This document shows, piece after piece, positions 27,508-36,972 of a stretch of 64,000 nt of DNA (its first letter is position 1; every line of letters starts with the position of its first letter). The notes under the pieces were generated by a model that worked only from the letters and a program-made list of their open reading frames with translations, did no database searches and was not told the origin of the DNA. The stretch is from contig NZ_JPGL01000015.1 of the NCBI RefSeq assembly GCF_000732615.1, forward strand, positions 92,120 to 156,119, in the 5' to 3' direction. Source of the DNA: Burkholderia paludis (GTDB lineage: Bacteria > Pseudomonadota > Gammaproteobacteria > Burkholderiales > Burkholderiaceae). The position numbers were made by a program, and so were the translations under genes.

Positions 27508-28050
27508 ATGCGTACCTCGATCGTGGCCATGGGGCTGATTCTTGCAGCGGCCGGTCTTGCCGGCTGTGTAGCAACGGGGCAGCCCTGGGCGGCTCAACCC
27601 GCGAAATCTCAAGCTGCCAACGGGAAGGCGCCTGTCTCGACGCCGGCCCAGATAGATGCGGCGATCGCGGCGATGGACAAGATCACCGAAGGGGATCGGG
27701 ATTCGGTCGCGAAAGATCTTGTTCCCAAGGAAGATATCCAATTCGATCAGGAAAAGCGGCAATTGCTGGTGGAGGTTAAATCCGTTCTGGCTTCCGGTGA
27801 CAAGACCAGGGCGCGAGACTGGAAAAGACGATGGGACGAGCTTGAAGCCCGGAAGGCCGAGGTCGACAAGCGCTTCCTGAATGCCTGGTTTGCCAGGCAT
27901 CCGGGTATGGCCGGGCAAGATACCGGTTCGCCATTCGCGGGGCGAACGGACCCGGGTTGCATAGGCGGACGTTGCGAGTCTCCGCCGCCCGGGCCGTCGC
28001 GGACATGCATCGTCAACGGGAACGGGTGGGTCGGGCAGGTACCGTGTTGA
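27508..28050 (+). CDS. small lipoprotein, tandem paralog B
   Basis: A 180-residue paralog of the lipoprotein at 26537: signal MRTSIVAMGLILAAAGLAGC with Cys20, helical charged middle and the same C-terminus (GQDTGSPFAGRTDPGCIGG, ending GWVGQVPC). The ~30 bases upstream of the start are also similar to those of paralog A (GCATGACCGGGATGG and CACAGGGGAATTC), so the duplication included the leader. The regulator that should precede it is the decayed fragment at 27110-27354. Confidence 0.75.
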   Translation: MRTSIVAMGLILAAAGLAGCVATGQPWAAQPAKSQAANGKAPVSTPAQIDAAIAAMDKITEGDRDSVAKDLVPKEDIQFDQEKRQLLVEVKSVLASGDKTRARDWKRRWDELEARKAEVDKRFLNAWFARHPGMAGQDTGSPFAGRTDPGCIGGRCESPPPGPSRTCIVNGNGWVGQVPC

Positions 28051-28218
28051 GCCGATTGCCCGGCAGCCGGATCGGGGTGCATTGGCGCGCCGCAGCAACG
28101 GTAGCTGAAGCCATCCCCAAAGCCATGGCGGCCCGCACCGGAGGCGGTGCCTCCGAATTGCCGTGTCCATGACTCCGGTGTGGCGTCCCTGTTCGCGTTC
28201 AATCAATTCGAGAGCGTA

Positions 28219-28750
28219 ATGAAGAAGATCCGCATCGTGAGCTGGCTGCTGGTGCGGGGATCGGAGTGGCGTTCAGCACCGGCGCGCGTGCCGAAGGAGG
28301 CTGTCCATCAGGCATGATTCCGTACAGCGGCAGCGATTTCAGAGTTGCGGACCTGCTCCGGGTTCGGGCGGTTCCGGACCGGGCGGCCAGGTGTCCGGTC
28401 CAGTCGAAGGCCCGGCGGTTCGCTGGAATGACCATTGGCGTGCCCAGGCGACCGATGGACCCAGCGGCAGTCTGGGGGCAGTCGAGAATGCGGTCAGCCA
28501 GGGTGAAGCCACTCGCCCGGCATTGGCCAGGTGCCATGCTCGGCATGGAGCCTCATGTGTTGTTCAATCCGTTTACCGAAACGGATGCGGGTCCATGGTC
28601 ATAGGGGACGGCGGAAAGTTTTTTGCCAACAACTCCGATCAGGAATTGGATAAGGCGATACAGAAGAGCACGGCTGCATGCACGGCTCACGGCTATCCGG
28701 ATTGCCACGTCTATTGTTTGGGCGGCAGCCTTCCGGAACGCGTTCAATAG
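28219..28750 (+). pseudogene. frameshifted DUF4189-family secreted protein (copy 1)
   Basis: An ATG at 28219 begins a signal peptide (MKKIRIVSWLLV) that continues, one base out of frame, as GIGVAFSTGARAEGGCPSG. A further shift near 28345 leads into the DUF4189 domain, which is intact from 28391 to the TAG at 28748-28750: WNDHWRAQATDGPSGSLGAV, then CVVQSVYRNGCGSM and LDKAIQKSTAAC. At least two length changes separate signal and domain, so the product cannot be exported as designed. A second, more decayed copy is at 31047. Confidence 0.72.
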
Positions 28751-29512
28751 TTCTTCAGACTCCGCGCCGAGGGGTAGCCGCCCCCCGCTCCTTGTCGAGA
28801 CGCCATGACAATGCGGGGCGTTCCTTGATTCTTCCTCGCGTCGTGGCGACGGCCTTTGCAGGCACCTCGTCCCGCGCCCAGCGTGTCGATCCCCGCAGTT
28901 CTACAGGCGCGACGATGCCGTGCAATTCCGGCTATTCCGGCTATTCCGAGGCGGGCCACCTGAAACCTGACGAGCACGACGCATTGTCTGCAACGACGAT
29001 TCCCGGTCGTCGCAGGTGCGTTCTCCATGCGTCTCGAGGTTTGTCCGGCCTCGCAAATTGGTAGTCAGGTGCCGGGCCGACAGGGCCCTCCCGGCGCGCG
29101 GAAAGCGTCGATGAAAAGTATTGGAATTTGATGCCGGAAAGCATTTCCGGCGATCTTCCGGCCCGTTGTGCGTGCCTTTCGCCGATGCATGGCGCAGAGT
29201 GCACGCACGACGAAGAAGGCAATTGCCACACGGTTCGCGTGATCCGGAACGAGTGGGCAAAGAATCGCGAATTCATTGTCGCGCCGCAATCGGAACCGTC
29301 GAACGCTTCGAGCGACTTGGCGGGATATGGGCAGGCAGCGGGAAGTCGGCGCCCGCGATTGAAAATCGAGGAACCTCATGAAACCAGTAGCGTCGCCGGT
29401 AACGGCTTCTCGCTGTCATCCGCCCGGCATGCGCGACGGCGATGCATCGACGAGGGACGACTTTTTCAACATGCGTACGGTTCAGGCCGGCGCGGAATAT
29501 CGGTGACCTGCG
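28751..29512. other. 762-base stretch without a clear gene
   Basis: An open frame from about 29131 (CTHDEEGNCHTVRVIRNEW) runs into the AraC gene in another frame, but it has no ribosome-binding site or recognisable domain. The position, between a broken DUF4189 gene and an AraC gene, suggests relics of a further decayed cargo gene. No hairpin stands out. Confidence 0.35.
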
Positions 29513-30529
29513 ATGTCTTCCCGTTCGGACGCCGATACCTACCGATTCACGACGATCGATACGCCGGAAAACCGGCGATTCAACGCATGGGCCGCGGCAA
29601 TCTCGACCTGCGACTACGAGTTGTCGGCCGATGCGATCATGCCTTTCGACGCCGAATTCCGCGCGATGCGATTTGGACCGTTTGTGCTCCTGTGGCATCA
29701 GTGGCTGCGCCGCGATCACGCCGCGTCGTATCGGGCGATCCGGACGCAGCGGAAGATTCGCGCGGACGGTGTCGATCATTTTTATCTGAGGCTGCAGTTG
29801 ACAGCTAGCCCGGCGGACGAAGGCCGCCTTTGCCTCTTCGACATGAGCCGGCCTTTCGACTGCATGTCCACCGCCGGCGACGTGGTGGGATTGATGATTC
29901 GCCGCGACACGCTGCATTCGTTGAGCCCGGATCGACTCGGCGTCGCCGTCCATCCCGCGATGAGCGCGGTCCTGGCGGAGCATCTGCTGACCTTGCGTCG
30001 CAACATGGAAAAGCTGGGTGCCGGCGACATTCCTCATGTCATGCGTGCTACCGACAATCTTCTGCGTGCCGGGCTGATGCGCCCGGGCGATACGCGGAAC
30101 GACGGCTGGTCGGCGGGCGACCTCGCGTCGTTCCGTCGCGCCAGGCAATACATCGACGCGAACATGGCGCGCGCGGATCTGACTCCCGGGAAAATCGGCG
30201 AGGCTATCGGCGTCTCCCGGGCTAAACTCTATCAACTCTTTCGGGGCGATGGCGGCATCATGCGACAGATTCAGCGGCAGCGACTGGATCGCGCCCATGA
30301 CGTGCTGATGAATCCGGACATGCCGAAAGCGCGCATCTCCGACATTGCCTGGCAGCACGGGTTCGCCGATGAAAAGTATTTCAGTCGGGTCTTTCGCGCC
30401 AGGTTTGGTTGCATGCCGCGCGAAGTCATGGGCCTTCGCCATGCTCAGCGGCCAGCCGTGAGCGCTGCCGATGCCGATCCGGTGCAATACGGCCCGACCT
30501 TCGTGCAATGGCTCAAGGCAGCGCGATGA
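29513..30529 (+). CDS. AraC-family transcriptional regulator (paralog 3)
   Basis: A 338-residue regulator closely similar to that at 25328: FDAEFRAMRFGPFVL in the N-terminal domain, helix-turn-helix LTPGKIGEAIGVSRAKLYQL and HGFADEKYFSRVF, and tail GPTFVQWLKAAR. It heads a third module, with the membrane-protein gene at 30678 and a decayed DUF4189 gene behind it. Confidence 0.88.
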   Translation: MSSRSDADTYRFTTIDTPENRRFNAWAAAISTCDYELSADAIMPFDAEFRAMRFGPFVLLWHQWLRRDHAASYRAIRTQRKIRADGVDHFYLRLQLTASPADEGRLCLFDMSRPFDCMSTAGDVVGLMIRRDTLHSLSPDRLGVAVHPAMSAVLAEHLLTLRRNMEKLGAGDIPHVMRATDNLLRAGLMRPGDTRNDGWSAGDLASFRRARQYIDANMARADLTPGKIGEAIGVSRAKLYQLFRGDGGIMRQIQRQRLDRAHDVLMNPDMPKARISDIAWQHGFADEKYFSRVFRARFGCMPREVMGLRHAQRPAVSAADADPVQYGPTFVQWLKAAR

Positions 30530-30677
30530 GATCGCTCGAGAGGCTGTCACGCGCGACACCACGGCGGCGGGACCTTGCAGGCGGCACGTTCGACGCAGTC
30601 GTACCTGGCCGTTGCCGCACCTGCGCATCAAGGGTGTTGAACAACGAGAACGAATAGTCGGATCCAGGAGATTCGGA

Positions 30678-31022
30678 ATGGAAGACAAGAAAAAGGGCGG
30701 ATTCCTGATCGTCGCGGGAAAAGTCGCCTACTTTCCGCTTGCATTGATCGCCTGTTGTCAACTGGCGCTATGGGCGTCGGTCGGAACGGATACTTTTCTG
30801 CTGGGCGACCCGGCCAGGTTGAGCGGGGGGCACTTCGTGCTCAGTGCGGGGCTGCTGTTCGTACTCTTGCCGATATGGTTCGTCGTATTTCTGATCTTGT
30901 TTGTCGTGGCGTTTTTTAGGTTGCGGAGAAGAAATTCTGCGTTCGGCTGTCTCGTCGCGGCGCTGTCGGCACTATCGGTTTTCTTTTTCCTGAGCGTAAC
31001 GGAGAGTTTGCCCTGGTCCTGA
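30678..31022 (+). CDS. small three-helix inner-membrane protein
   Basis: A 114-residue protein with a charged N-terminus (MEDKKKGG) and three hydrophobic segments at about 12-34, 47-78 and 85-106. CAGGAGATT precedes the ATG. No known domain. It follows the AraC gene by 148 bases, so it may be its regulatory target. Confidence 0.65.
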   Translation: MEDKKKGGFLIVAGKVAYFPLALIACCQLALWASVGTDTFLLGDPARLSGGHFVLSAGLLFVLLPIWFVVFLILFVVAFFRLRRRNSAFGCLVAALSALSVFFFLSVTESLPWS

Positions 31023-31046
31023 AAGCGATCGTGAGGGCGTGCAGTC

Positions 31047-31358
31047 ATGCGCGCGATGCGACGGATTCGACGGCTGCAAGGACTGGCATGGCTGGCAAGG
31101 GCCATGGGTGCCCATGCCGAAGGGCAATACCGCTCCAGTGTGCAAGGGTGGCAGGCCTGCGTTCCTGCTCCGGGCTATGGTGACAACGCCCGGCGATCCG
31201 GGTGCGTTCCTCGCGCCGGACCACTGAAGTTCAGGCAAGAGAGCCGATACAACCCTCGACAAAGCAATTCAGAAAACGGTGAACACTGTAATGGCAACGG
31301 ATATGCAGATCGCCATGTGTATTACGCCGGTTGCAGCTTTCCGGTGCGTACCCAATAG
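31047..31358 (+). pseudogene. decayed DUF4189-family protein gene (copy 2)
   Basis: The 5' part (MRAMRRIRRLQGLAWLARA, then AHAEGQYRSS) resembles a signal peptide followed by a mature start. The 3' part contains LDKAIQKTVN in one frame and CNGNGYADRHVYYAGCSFP in the next, ending at the TAG at 31356. This matches LDKAIQKSTAACTAHGY of the copy at 28219. The central domain is largely deleted and the frame is shifted at least once. Confidence 0.6.
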
Positions 31359-31847
31359 ACGGCGTGCCAGGCGTCCCGTGCGGATCCGGCCGCAGCGATG
31401 TGCAGTCGCCTTGCCGGACAAGCGTCGTACTGACGAAAGCCGGTCGAGGGATCGCACACGGGATGGACGACGGGCGGGGGTGCACGGCTCGTGGTTGGCG
31501 GCGGGTGCATCGTGCAACGAACGAATGTGGCAGTTCAGTACCGGCGACCGGCTGGAGTTGTCGGACTCCGTTATCGCATGGCAACGAATCCGGAATGTTC
31601 AATTGCGTCCACAAAAGGTGGAGATTCATCCGCGACATGGAAATTCTTCGCATTTCTTCGCGATATCCGGATACGCTTCGCTCGACGTGAGCGGAGCGAC
31701 GATCGTTCGAGTCATGTTGCTAGAGATCGGAATCCGCAGGCGTTTTCCGCTTCCGCGACGATTGCTCTTGGTCGTTCCGGCATGCAAGGTTTTCGCTCGC
31801 AACCCAAGCGGCACGTACCACGTCACTTTTTCGAACATAGGCGCTCC
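31359..31847. other. intergenic stretch, no gene recognised
   Basis: 489 bases with several overlapping open frames of unlikely composition. Nothing resembles a known domain, signal peptide or structured RNA. Confidence 0.4.
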
Positions 31848-32345
31848 ATGCTTGCCGGAAACCTGATCGCAGCGAGGTTCTGCATCGCAATCGCGTCGAC
31901 GGTGATGATGCTCGCGATGCCGGTGCGCGCGGAAGTGCCGCCGATGAGCGACGACCAGCTCGCGAGTCAGGCCGATCTGATTGCAACGGGCTATGTGGAT
32001 TCGGTGGTCGAGCACGACGAGGTCCGATATCCGGACGAGGAGTCGGTGGAGCGGTCCGCCGTCGATGCGTTGGTCGATTTCTTCCGCCCGCGTCCCAGGC
32101 TCGTGACGGCCATCTACACGGTCACGATGGAAGTGCAGCAGATCGACAAAGGGGCGCTTCCGCCGGGCGAGCGGCGGCTTCAATTTACGGCGCGGGAAAA
32201 CGTGCAAACGCCAAAGCACTGGATGGGAGGGACCAACACGTTGCGCTTGTCGCTGCAATCCGGCGACACGATCAGGGTCTATCTCGAGCGGAATGACGAT
32301 CAGTGGGTGTTGTTCCACCATATGGGGCTGTGGCTGAGGCGCTGA
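31848..32345 (+). CDS. exported hypothetical protein
   Basis: A 165-residue protein with a Sec signal peptide (hydrophobic segment about residues 6-24, cleavage expected after MPVRA). The mature part has beta-rich features: LIATGYVDSVVEHDE, IYTVTMEVQQIDKG and a C-terminus with GDTIRVYLERNDDQWVLFHH. I do not recognise the family. First of a run of plus-strand genes for exported proteins. The ATG at 31848 has only a weak ribosome-binding site; MMLAMPVRA offers a later start. Confidence 0.6.
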   Translation: MLAGNLIAARFCIAIASTVMMLAMPVRAEVPPMSDDQLASQADLIATGYVDSVVEHDEVRYPDEESVERSAVDALVDFFRPRPRLVTAIYTVTMEVQQIDKGALPPGERRLQFTARENVQTPKHWMGGTNTLRLSLQSGDTIRVYLERNDDQWVLFHHMGLWLRR

Positions 32346-32443
32346 ATTGCCGCCCGGCTGGCTTGGCGTTTGCGTTCCGGTCGCGCCGTTGAGTGTGTAC
32401 CGGTTGTCTGAATGAGTCGGCGGATCGGGAGGGCGAGACGGTG

Positions 32444-33061
32444 ATGTTCTTGAAGGAAGCATGGCTGGCCATGCTCGTGATCGCGCCTTCGCTTGCCGCG
32501 CATGCGGCGTTACCGGTACCGCCGGCAGGCGCCGGCGCGACGGAGATCGTGAAATTCGCTGTTGGTTACGAAGGGCGTGCCGACGACGCCAGCGAGCTGT
32601 TGCGAGGCGCCAGTCGCGCACCGACCGATCTGGAGGCCGGTCTTTTCACGCGCGCTTTCCTGCGTGCCTGGTATGACTTGAAAGCGAAGGAGGCGGCGAA
32701 TCCGGATATCGTGTCCACGCCGAACGGCAGCCCCGGCATCGATAACGTCACGAACGGCGAGACGGACTATCTGATTGATGCTGAATCCAGCGGCAATTGC
32801 GCAAGAAAAGACCGATTCGATGACGTTTCGAATGGTATCAACGGCACGGTGGTTGCCGTTCGGGGTTGCGCGCGCAATCGATACGTTTCCTTGTTCTTCT
32901 TGAAGAATGAAGCGGGTCGTCTGAAGATCGACGATGTCGTGCAGGGTGCGTTTGCGAGCGATCCGCTCAATCCCGCCGCGCTTCATCGTGCGGGTGTGTC
33001 TCAAGGCATGCGAAATGAAATTGAAAGAAAGCTGGGTGTGTTCGGGGTGTCGAAAAAATAG
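32444..33061 (+). CDS. exported hypothetical protein (DUF3828-like?)
   Basis: A 205-residue protein with a signal peptide ending near AAHA (residue ~21). The mature part (EIVKFAVGYEGRADD, LFTRAFLRAWYDLKAKEAAN, GTVVAVRGCARNRYVSLFFL) recalls DUF3828-type periplasmic proteins, but the match is by eye only. A GGGAGGGCGAGACG sequence precedes the tandem GTG-ATG, so either codon may start translation. It converges with the XRE regulator, leaving 27 bases between their ends. Confidence 0.62.
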   Translation: MFLKEAWLAMLVIAPSLAAHAALPVPPAGAGATEIVKFAVGYEGRADDASELLRGASRAPTDLEAGLFTRAFLRAWYDLKAKEAANPDIVSTPNGSPGIDNVTNGETDYLIDAESSGNCARKDRFDDVSNGINGTVVAVRGCARNRYVSLFFLKNEAGRLKIDDVVQGAFASDPLNPAALHRAGVSQGMRNEIERKLGVFGVSKK

Positions 33062-33088
33062 CACGGCGGGTTGGAGCGGTCCGGGCGC

Positions 33089-33832
33089 TTACCCGTGCGA
33101 AGCGCGTTTGAGCTTCCGGAACGCATCGGGCTCCCAGACGCGGGTGGTCAGCAGGAGGGCGGTGCCGCGTCGTTCCTGCAAAGGGGCGCTGGCCGACTGA
33201 TCGTGCAATGCGGCAAATCGGGTGCGCAACTTACGCAGCTCGGTTTGCAATTGCTGGTAGGCGGCCTTTGTCAGCATGCCGTGGACGAACCCCATCGCTT
33301 CGTCGGGAATGTCGAACCGGCTTTCCATGAAGTCGGGCAGCGCCTGGCGCACGAAGAATTGCTGGATGGGTCCGTTCACGAGCCATTCGAAATCCCGCGC
33401 AATCCGGAGCCGGATGCGGTTGCCGGGCTTCAGTTCGATGATGCCCATCCGGTCGAGCGCGAGCAGGTTCTTGATGCACTCGGCTTCCGTCAACCGGTAG
33501 TGAGAAACCATGTCGGAAACGGACCAGTGATTGAACGCGCAAACGGTAACCAGAAGCTGCTTTTCGTCGGCGACGAGCCGTGCTTCCTGCTCGTGGGTCA
33601 ACGTGTGCAGCAAAGGAAGGGATGCCTCGGCCTCCTGCAGCAATTCGATCATCGTCAGTCCGACGAGATCGCAAAACTGGGAAAGCCGTTCGACGGTCAG
33701 GTTGCCGTCCGTCAGCAGGCGTTTCACGCTGGGCTCGGACAGATCGAGTGCTTGCGCGGCGTCGCGGTAGGTGAGGCCCGCGGCCTTGAGCCGGCGTTTG
33801 AGGGTAGCGACGAGTCGGGGCAATTCGGTCAT
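33089..33832 (-). CDS. XRE/Cro-type transcriptional regulator
   Basis: A 247-residue protein with an N-terminal helix-turn-helix (LKAAGLTYRDAAQALDL, then SEPSVKRLLTDG, residues ~12-42) of the Cro/XRE type and a ~170-residue helical C-terminal part that includes a winged-helix-like region (SDMVSHYRLTEAECIKNLLA, MGIIELKPGNRIRLRI). The ATG at 33832 (MTELPRL) is favoured because the upstream extension has no domain. It is the only minus-strand gene in the 29.5-45 kb array and could control the genes on either side. Confidence 0.82.
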   Translation of the reverse strand: MTELPRLVATLKRRLKAAGLTYRDAAQALDLSEPSVKRLLTDGNLTVERLSQFCDLVGLTMIELLQEAEASLPLLHTLTHEQEARLVADEKQLLVTVCAFNHWSVSDMVSHYRLTEAECIKNLLALDRMGIIELKPGNRIRLRIARDFEWLVNGPIQQFFVRQALPDFMESRFDIPDEAMGFVHGMLTKAAYQQLQTELRKLRTRFAALHDQSASAPLQERRGTALLLTTRVWEPDAFRKLKRASHG

Positions 33833-33913
33833 GGGAGTATCGGAATCCGCGACGGGGAGTGTTATTTTATTTAAGGAATGGCGAGGCGGGTGCGGAAACC
33901 GAAGTCTTTTGGC

Positions 33914-34732
33914 ATGCTGACTTCCGTTGATCGATTGCGGACCGATGGTCCATCGGGGGATGCGTTGAATATCAATGAATTGCGATCGGGAGTGAAGGCG
34001 TGGATCGCCGCATGTGTATCGGTCGCCTTTTTGCATGCCGGCTTGGCGCACGCCGGCGACGCGCGGCCGTTCTGTGCGTCCGCAACGGATACGCTGGAGA
34101 AAGACGCCGCGACGCGTGACGCCGTTTCCATGATCTTCGGGCGGAATCCCGCCTATGTGCCGGAGCAAGGTCCGGCGCGCGCATGCATTTTTCCCGTGGC
34201 AACGCTCATGTATCCGGACGCGCGCGTGCTGATCATGGGCTCGGTGCCGGGTGAAGTCTATCCCGTTACCGAAGCCCGGCTGTCGGCGTATTTCCTGAGA
34301 TCGGAGAACGGGGCGTTTCGGCTGGTGACGGTCCGGCGCGATTTCGCGGATGGTGGAAGCGGGATGGGTAACGTCGGGAAAATCACGGCGATTCGGTACG
34401 GCGCGGACGAGGGTATGACGATCGCCGGCGATGGCAACGGGCAGGGTTACGACTACGGCTCCGTCGCGCTGTTCGTGTTCCGGAGCGACGGCATCGCGTC
34501 ACTTGGCACGATTCCGACGAGCTATAGCGACGGCGGTGCCGTGGACGACCCGGCGAAGGAGACGCAGATCGAAGGCAAGGTCGAGATCGGACAGCCGCAA
34601 CCCGATCAGGTCCGCGTCGTCTATTCGATCAGGCGCAGTGGGAAAGTCGCGCAGCAGGCCGTGGTGTGGAAGTTGCGGAACGGCCGGTTCGTTGCGGCTT
34701 CGGGTTCGGTTCCGGCGGAGCTGCGTCGTTAG
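33914..34732 (+). CDS. exported hypothetical protein
   Basis: A protein of 272 residues from the ATG at 33914. The signal peptide (VKAWIAACVSVAFLHAGLAHA) lies about 27 residues in, so the true start may be the GTG at 33992, giving 246 residues. The mature domain has repeated beta segments (ARLSAYFLRSENGAFRLV, YDYGSVALFVFRSDG, VRVVYSIRRSGKVAQQAVVW). Unknown family. It is divergent from the XRE gene, which it may be controlled by. Confidence 0.6.
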   Translation: MLTSVDRLRTDGPSGDALNINELRSGVKAWIAACVSVAFLHAGLAHAGDARPFCASATDTLEKDAATRDAVSMIFGRNPAYVPEQGPARACIFPVATLMYPDARVLIMGSVPGEVYPVTEARLSAYFLRSENGAFRLVTVRRDFADGGSGMGNVGKITAIRYGADEGMTIAGDGNGQGYDYGSVALFVFRSDGIASLGTIPTSYSDGGAVDDPAKETQIEGKVEIGQPQPDQVRVVYSIRRSGKVAQQAVVWKLRNGRFVAASGSVPAELRR

Positions 34733-34864
34733 TCAGGACGCGCGTCGAATCGCGGTGACTGCACCGGTAGTCGGAAGCGGGGCGTCGGCGCGTCGCTCGG
34801 GGCGACGCGTGTCGACGACGGGAGGGTGCTGACGATCTGTGCATCACAACAGACGGAGCGGTTC

Positions 34865-35497
34865 ATGGCGGCGATGAAAGGTTCGAGCGGCGTTGACGGA
34901 TGGACACCGTCGCCGCATGGCTGGCGAGTAGCCGTTGCGCTGCTGATTCTGGCCGCGTGCACGCGCACGGCCATGAGCCGCGAACCCGCCTTCAGGCTGA
35001 ATCCGCATCCGAGTCGGCCGTACGAGATCACGGTGACGGTCAAGGACGCTCCGGCGCCGTTCGATTCGATCGGTATCCATGTGCTGTACCAGGTCGTGAA
35101 CGACCGCTGCATCAGGGTGTTGAGAGGCAGCGGCGCGACGCCGGTCCTTGAGAGGTCAGTGCCCGTCGAATTGACGCGCGTGGGCGGGAATCGCTACACG
35201 GGCACGATGTTCGCGGATCTGATGCAGGACGAAGACTATTTCGGCCTTGGAACGTGCCACTGGACGGTGGAAAGCGCCAATGCCGAAGCCCGGATCAATC
35301 GCCTCGTGCTGAGTACCGGCGTGATGCCGGCCGACAGCGGTGCGCCGGCAAGCGTCGAGCGTTTCTTTTCGAATCGCTCCTTCGTCGATTCGCAGCGGTC
35401 ACGCGTGAGTATCGGCAATGCGCGCCGCTCGGATTTCGGACCCGACGCAAGCAATACGTTTTCGATCGTTCTGACGGTCGTGGGCAAGCCCCGGTGA
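34865..35497 (+). CDS. putative lipoprotein
   Basis: A 210-residue protein. A hydrophobic segment ends in LLILAAC (Cys near residue 32), a plausible lipobox after a long positively charged N-terminus. The mature part (YEITVTVKDAPAPFDSIGIH, RYTGTMFADLMQDEDYFG, CHWTVESANAEARI) looks like an all-beta domain. Family unknown. CGGAGCGG precedes the ATG. Confidence 0.6.
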   Translation: MAAMKGSSGVDGWTPSPHGWRVAVALLILAACTRTAMSREPAFRLNPHPSRPYEITVTVKDAPAPFDSIGIHVLYQVVNDRCIRVLRGSGATPVLERSVPVELTRVGGNRYTGTMFADLMQDEDYFGLGTCHWTVESANAEARINRLVLSTGVMPADSGAPASVERFFSNRSFVDSQRSRVSIGNARRSDFGPDASNTFSIVLTVVGKPR

Positions 35498-35761
35498 CAG
35501 GCTGACGGCATCGGATCGTCGTTATGAAGTGCCGGTATGCGATTCCGGAAAGTCGGTTCGAGCGAGCGGGGCGAAGCTTGCCGATGCGCTTCGTGTATGG
35601 GGTCGAATATATGCATGAGTGGAAACGGGCGGCGCGTGTGCAGGATGGGCTTGAATCAAGCGTCATTCAAGCGGGATGTCGAACATGACGCCGGTTCGCA
35701 GGCCGTGTGGGCGCGTCGTCGTTCGGCGCGGCTGTCATATGAATCCAGTGAGGTGGGTGGT

Positions 35762-36448
35762 ATGGGGAAGCAGGTTGTCACCGGGTGGGCGGGATGTCTG
35801 CTCGGTATCGCGCTCGTGTTGCCGGTCGTATCCCGGGCCGCGGCACCGTCGTTCGACTGCGCGCATGCGTCGACGAGTGTCGAGACCGCGATTTGCGGGA
35901 GTCCTGCGCTGACGGGGGCCGATCGCGCAATGGCCGACGCATACCGTGTCGCGCGTGAGCGTCTCGATCGCGATGCCGGCCGGAAGCTCGTTGAGGATCA
36001 GAAGGCTTATCTCGTTGCGCGCGACCAGGCGTTTCACGATGCTTCGAGCCGCGCCGACGAGAAGGGATTGCGCGAGAACATGGAAAGCCGGACCCGATTC
36101 CTGCGAGGTATCCCTGCTCGCGCACCGGCGGGTTTTTCCGGTCGTTGGGGCAGTGTCGGCGGTCTTGTCGTCGTGGATGCGGCGGACGGCGCCTACAAGG
36201 TATCGGTCAACACGGTCGAACCAGACATGGGGCGATGGGTTTGCGATGCCGGCGGTATTGGCGCGATCGTCGACGGCAAGCTGGTGGTGAAGGTCGACGG
36301 AGGCGCGGTGGTGCGGCTAAGCCGCGACGGGCCGTTACTGAAAGTCGAGACGCAACCTCCGTCGAACGTGCAGGATTGGCACGCGCCTTACTGCGGCACC
36401 AGCGGGTCGCTGGATGGCGAGTATTTCCCTTCTTCGGGAGCGAACTGA
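35762..36448 (+). CDS. LprI-like exported protein (copy 1)
   Basis: A 228-residue protein with a signal peptide (cleavage near SRAAA, residue ~26). Residues 28-115 match the LprI N-terminal domain (PF07007): FDCAHASTSVETAICGSP, then LTGADRAMADAYRVARERLD and DQKAYLVARDQAF. This domain occurs in periplasmic lysozyme-inhibitor-like proteins. Residues ~120-228 are a beta-rich extension. Its TGA stop overlaps the ATG of the next gene, showing coupled expression. Confidence 0.78.
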   Translation: MGKQVVTGWAGCLLGIALVLPVVSRAAAPSFDCAHASTSVETAICGSPALTGADRAMADAYRVARERLDRDAGRKLVEDQKAYLVARDQAFHDASSRADEKGLRENMESRTRFLRGIPARAPAGFSGRWGSVGGLVVVDAADGAYKVSVNTVEPDMGRWVCDAGGIGAIVDGKLVVKVDGGAVVRLSRDGPLLKVETQPPSNVQDWHAPYCGTSGSLDGEYFPSSGAN

Positions 36449-36972
36449 TGCGGGCGCACCTTGAAGGTGGCGGCGTGACCGATTCGTCGCAACGGCGTAA
36501 CGGCGCGGCGACGCTCGCGTGCCGACGCGCTCGCGTGCTGGCGTTCGCGGTGTCGATCGCAGGCGCATCAGTGTCGACGCAGGTGTCGGCGAGCGGCCAC
36601 ATCCCGCCGCGCGCGCTGCCATCGCGTGACTTCGACAGCTTCGAGTCCTGCCGTGCCTACCTGCAGCAGGTTCACGCCGACGACGTGAATGGCACGACGG
36701 ATGGCGACGTTCCGATGGAGAACGGTGGAACGCGCCGAAAGACACTCGATACGAACGGTGTCGTGTCGACGGGTGCCGATACGGTGCGGTACGAGGCAAC
36801 GGTCGGTATGGCGACGCGGGGTGTCGAGCAGCAATTCGGCGAATCGTACAGATGCGTGCCGACTCATTTCTCGTACACCCATACGGTGCTGGCGTGCTCG
36901 GGCGCGAAACTGTCCGGCGTGCAGGACAGCGGCTTCACGCTGCCGGGCTGCGATCCCGTCACGGGCAAGTAG
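36448..36972 (+). CDS. exported Cys-containing hypothetical protein
   Basis: A 174-residue protein that starts on the stop codon of the LprI-like gene (TGATG). A signal peptide is at about residues 25-50 (RVLAFAVSIAGASVSTQVSA). The mature part has four cysteines (SCRAYL, YRCVPTH, LACSGA, GCDPVTG). No recognised domain. Coupling to the LprI-like gene suggests a joint role in the periplasm. Confidence 0.65.
   Translation: MRAHLEGGGVTDSSQRRNGAATLACRRARVLAFAVSIAGASVSTQVSASGHIPPRALPSRDFDSFESCRAYLQQVHADDVNGTTDGDVPMENGGTRRKTLDTNGVVSTGADTVRYEATVGMATRGVEQQFGESYRCVPTHFSYTHTVLACSGAKLSGVQDSGFTLPGCDPVTGK

Noticed and set aside
29128..29512. Small Cys-containing protein upstream of the third AraC gene
   Set aside because: The frame (CTHDEEGNCH...) has no ribosome-binding site and runs on into the AraC gene in another frame; at best a relic.
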